Positions 42,096 to 42,194 of a stretch of DNA of 42,194 bases are shown one piece after another. The notes under the pieces are model-generated. The model made no database searches and had not been told where the DNA came from. It saw only the letters and a program-made list of their open reading frames with translations. Numbering within the stretch: the stretch's first letter is position 1; each line of letters opens with the position of its first letter. The translations under genes were made by a program, and so were the position numbers. This DNA is from DTKY01 sp037440765 (lineage in GTDB: Bacteria > Acidobacteriota > Terriglobia > Bryobacterales > Bryobacteraceae). The stretch is taken from contig JBBITL010000038.1 of the NCBI GenBank assembly GCA_037440765.1, positions 1 through 42,194 on the forward strand. Reading direction: 5' to 3'.

Positions 42096-42128
42096 GAGTC
42101 AGGAGTTCGCTGAACAAATGCGCCCGCT
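42096..42128. repeat. Partial second copy of the inverted-repeat element
   Basis: All 33 bases are identical to 13712-13744 (the left arm and following bases of the element at 13702-13943). With one mismatch the match extends three bases to the left. After 42128 the sequences differ. The element may continue past the window edge; no right arm is seen in the remaining 66 bases. Confidence 0.75.
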
Positions 42129-42194
42129 GAGGAGTGCGTGTGAAAACTTGCCCCGGCGGGTGCAATGAAGCAGCGGTGATGGTTGGAGCGGAAT

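Overview
The window is a visibly GC-rich bacterial chromosome segment, most likely from the phylum Acidobacteriota, order Bryobacterales ('Solibacter' type). Evidence for this: a TIGR03435/DUF3738 'soil-associated' protein, a TIGR03436-type VWFA protein, large Oar-like barrel proteins with N-terminal carboxypeptidase-regulatory domains, a GWxTD-domain protein, and many exported glycan-related enzymes. Two runs of ten Ns show it is a draft or metagenome scaffold. The placement is inferred from protein families, because no rRNA or other phylogenetic marker was analysed.

Layout. 77-2189: tRNA-Arg(ACG), a PmoA-like (DUF6807) exported protein and a CPBP membrane protease. 2213-9707: a tight six-gene operon of ECF sigma factor, anti-sigma factor, exported protein, TIGR03435 protein, 957-residue Oar-like outer-membrane protein and VWFA protein. 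It looks like a self-regulated surface system. 9746-12034: groES-groEL with a CIRCE operator inside the promoter, and a small zinc-ribbon gene. 12139-16243: fabD, a DUF1080 protein, a short inverted-repeat element, a decayed carboxypeptidase-regulatory-like pseudogene and an HpcH/HpaI aldolase. 16268-21934: an HExxH/TPR protein, a 43-residue basic protein, and a GWxTD plus Oar-like operon. 22169-26584: a PDZ-membrane-GAF-PAS histidine kinase (split only by a scaffold gap) overlapping its NtrC-type sigma-54 activator. 26746-32115: a PEP-CTERM protein, hypB-hypA, a beta-carbonic anhydrase and, divergent from it, PEP carboxylase. 32201-37841: the chromosome-partition and oriC-type cluster mnmG-rsmG-parA-parB with a parS site, followed by a SpoIIE/RsbU phosphatase. 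37883-42194: purD, tRNA-Arg(CCT), divergent GH10 xylanase and sialidase-like genes, an exported unknown, and the edge of a second copy of the inverted-repeat element.

How the genes fit together. Housekeeping blocks (groE, fabD, purD, ppc with carbonic anhydrase, mnmG-rsmG-parAB) alternate with Acidobacteria-specific exported and surface proteins. Carbonic anhydrase can supply bicarbonate to PEP carboxylase. The sigma/anti-sigma pair probably controls the receptor and VWFA genes behind it. Several genes and both tRNAs have a TAGAAT/TACAAT -10-like hexamer just before the start, some so close that the mRNA would be leaderless.

No stretch longer than about 300 bases lacks a gene. The larger gaps (13706-13939, 18211-18414, 21935-22168, 27385-27601) hold the inverted-repeat element, a terminator, a candidate sigma-54 promoter with palindrome, and the PEP-CTERM gene promoter, respectively. 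No CRISPR array, insertion sequence with transposase, prophage or rRNA was seen.
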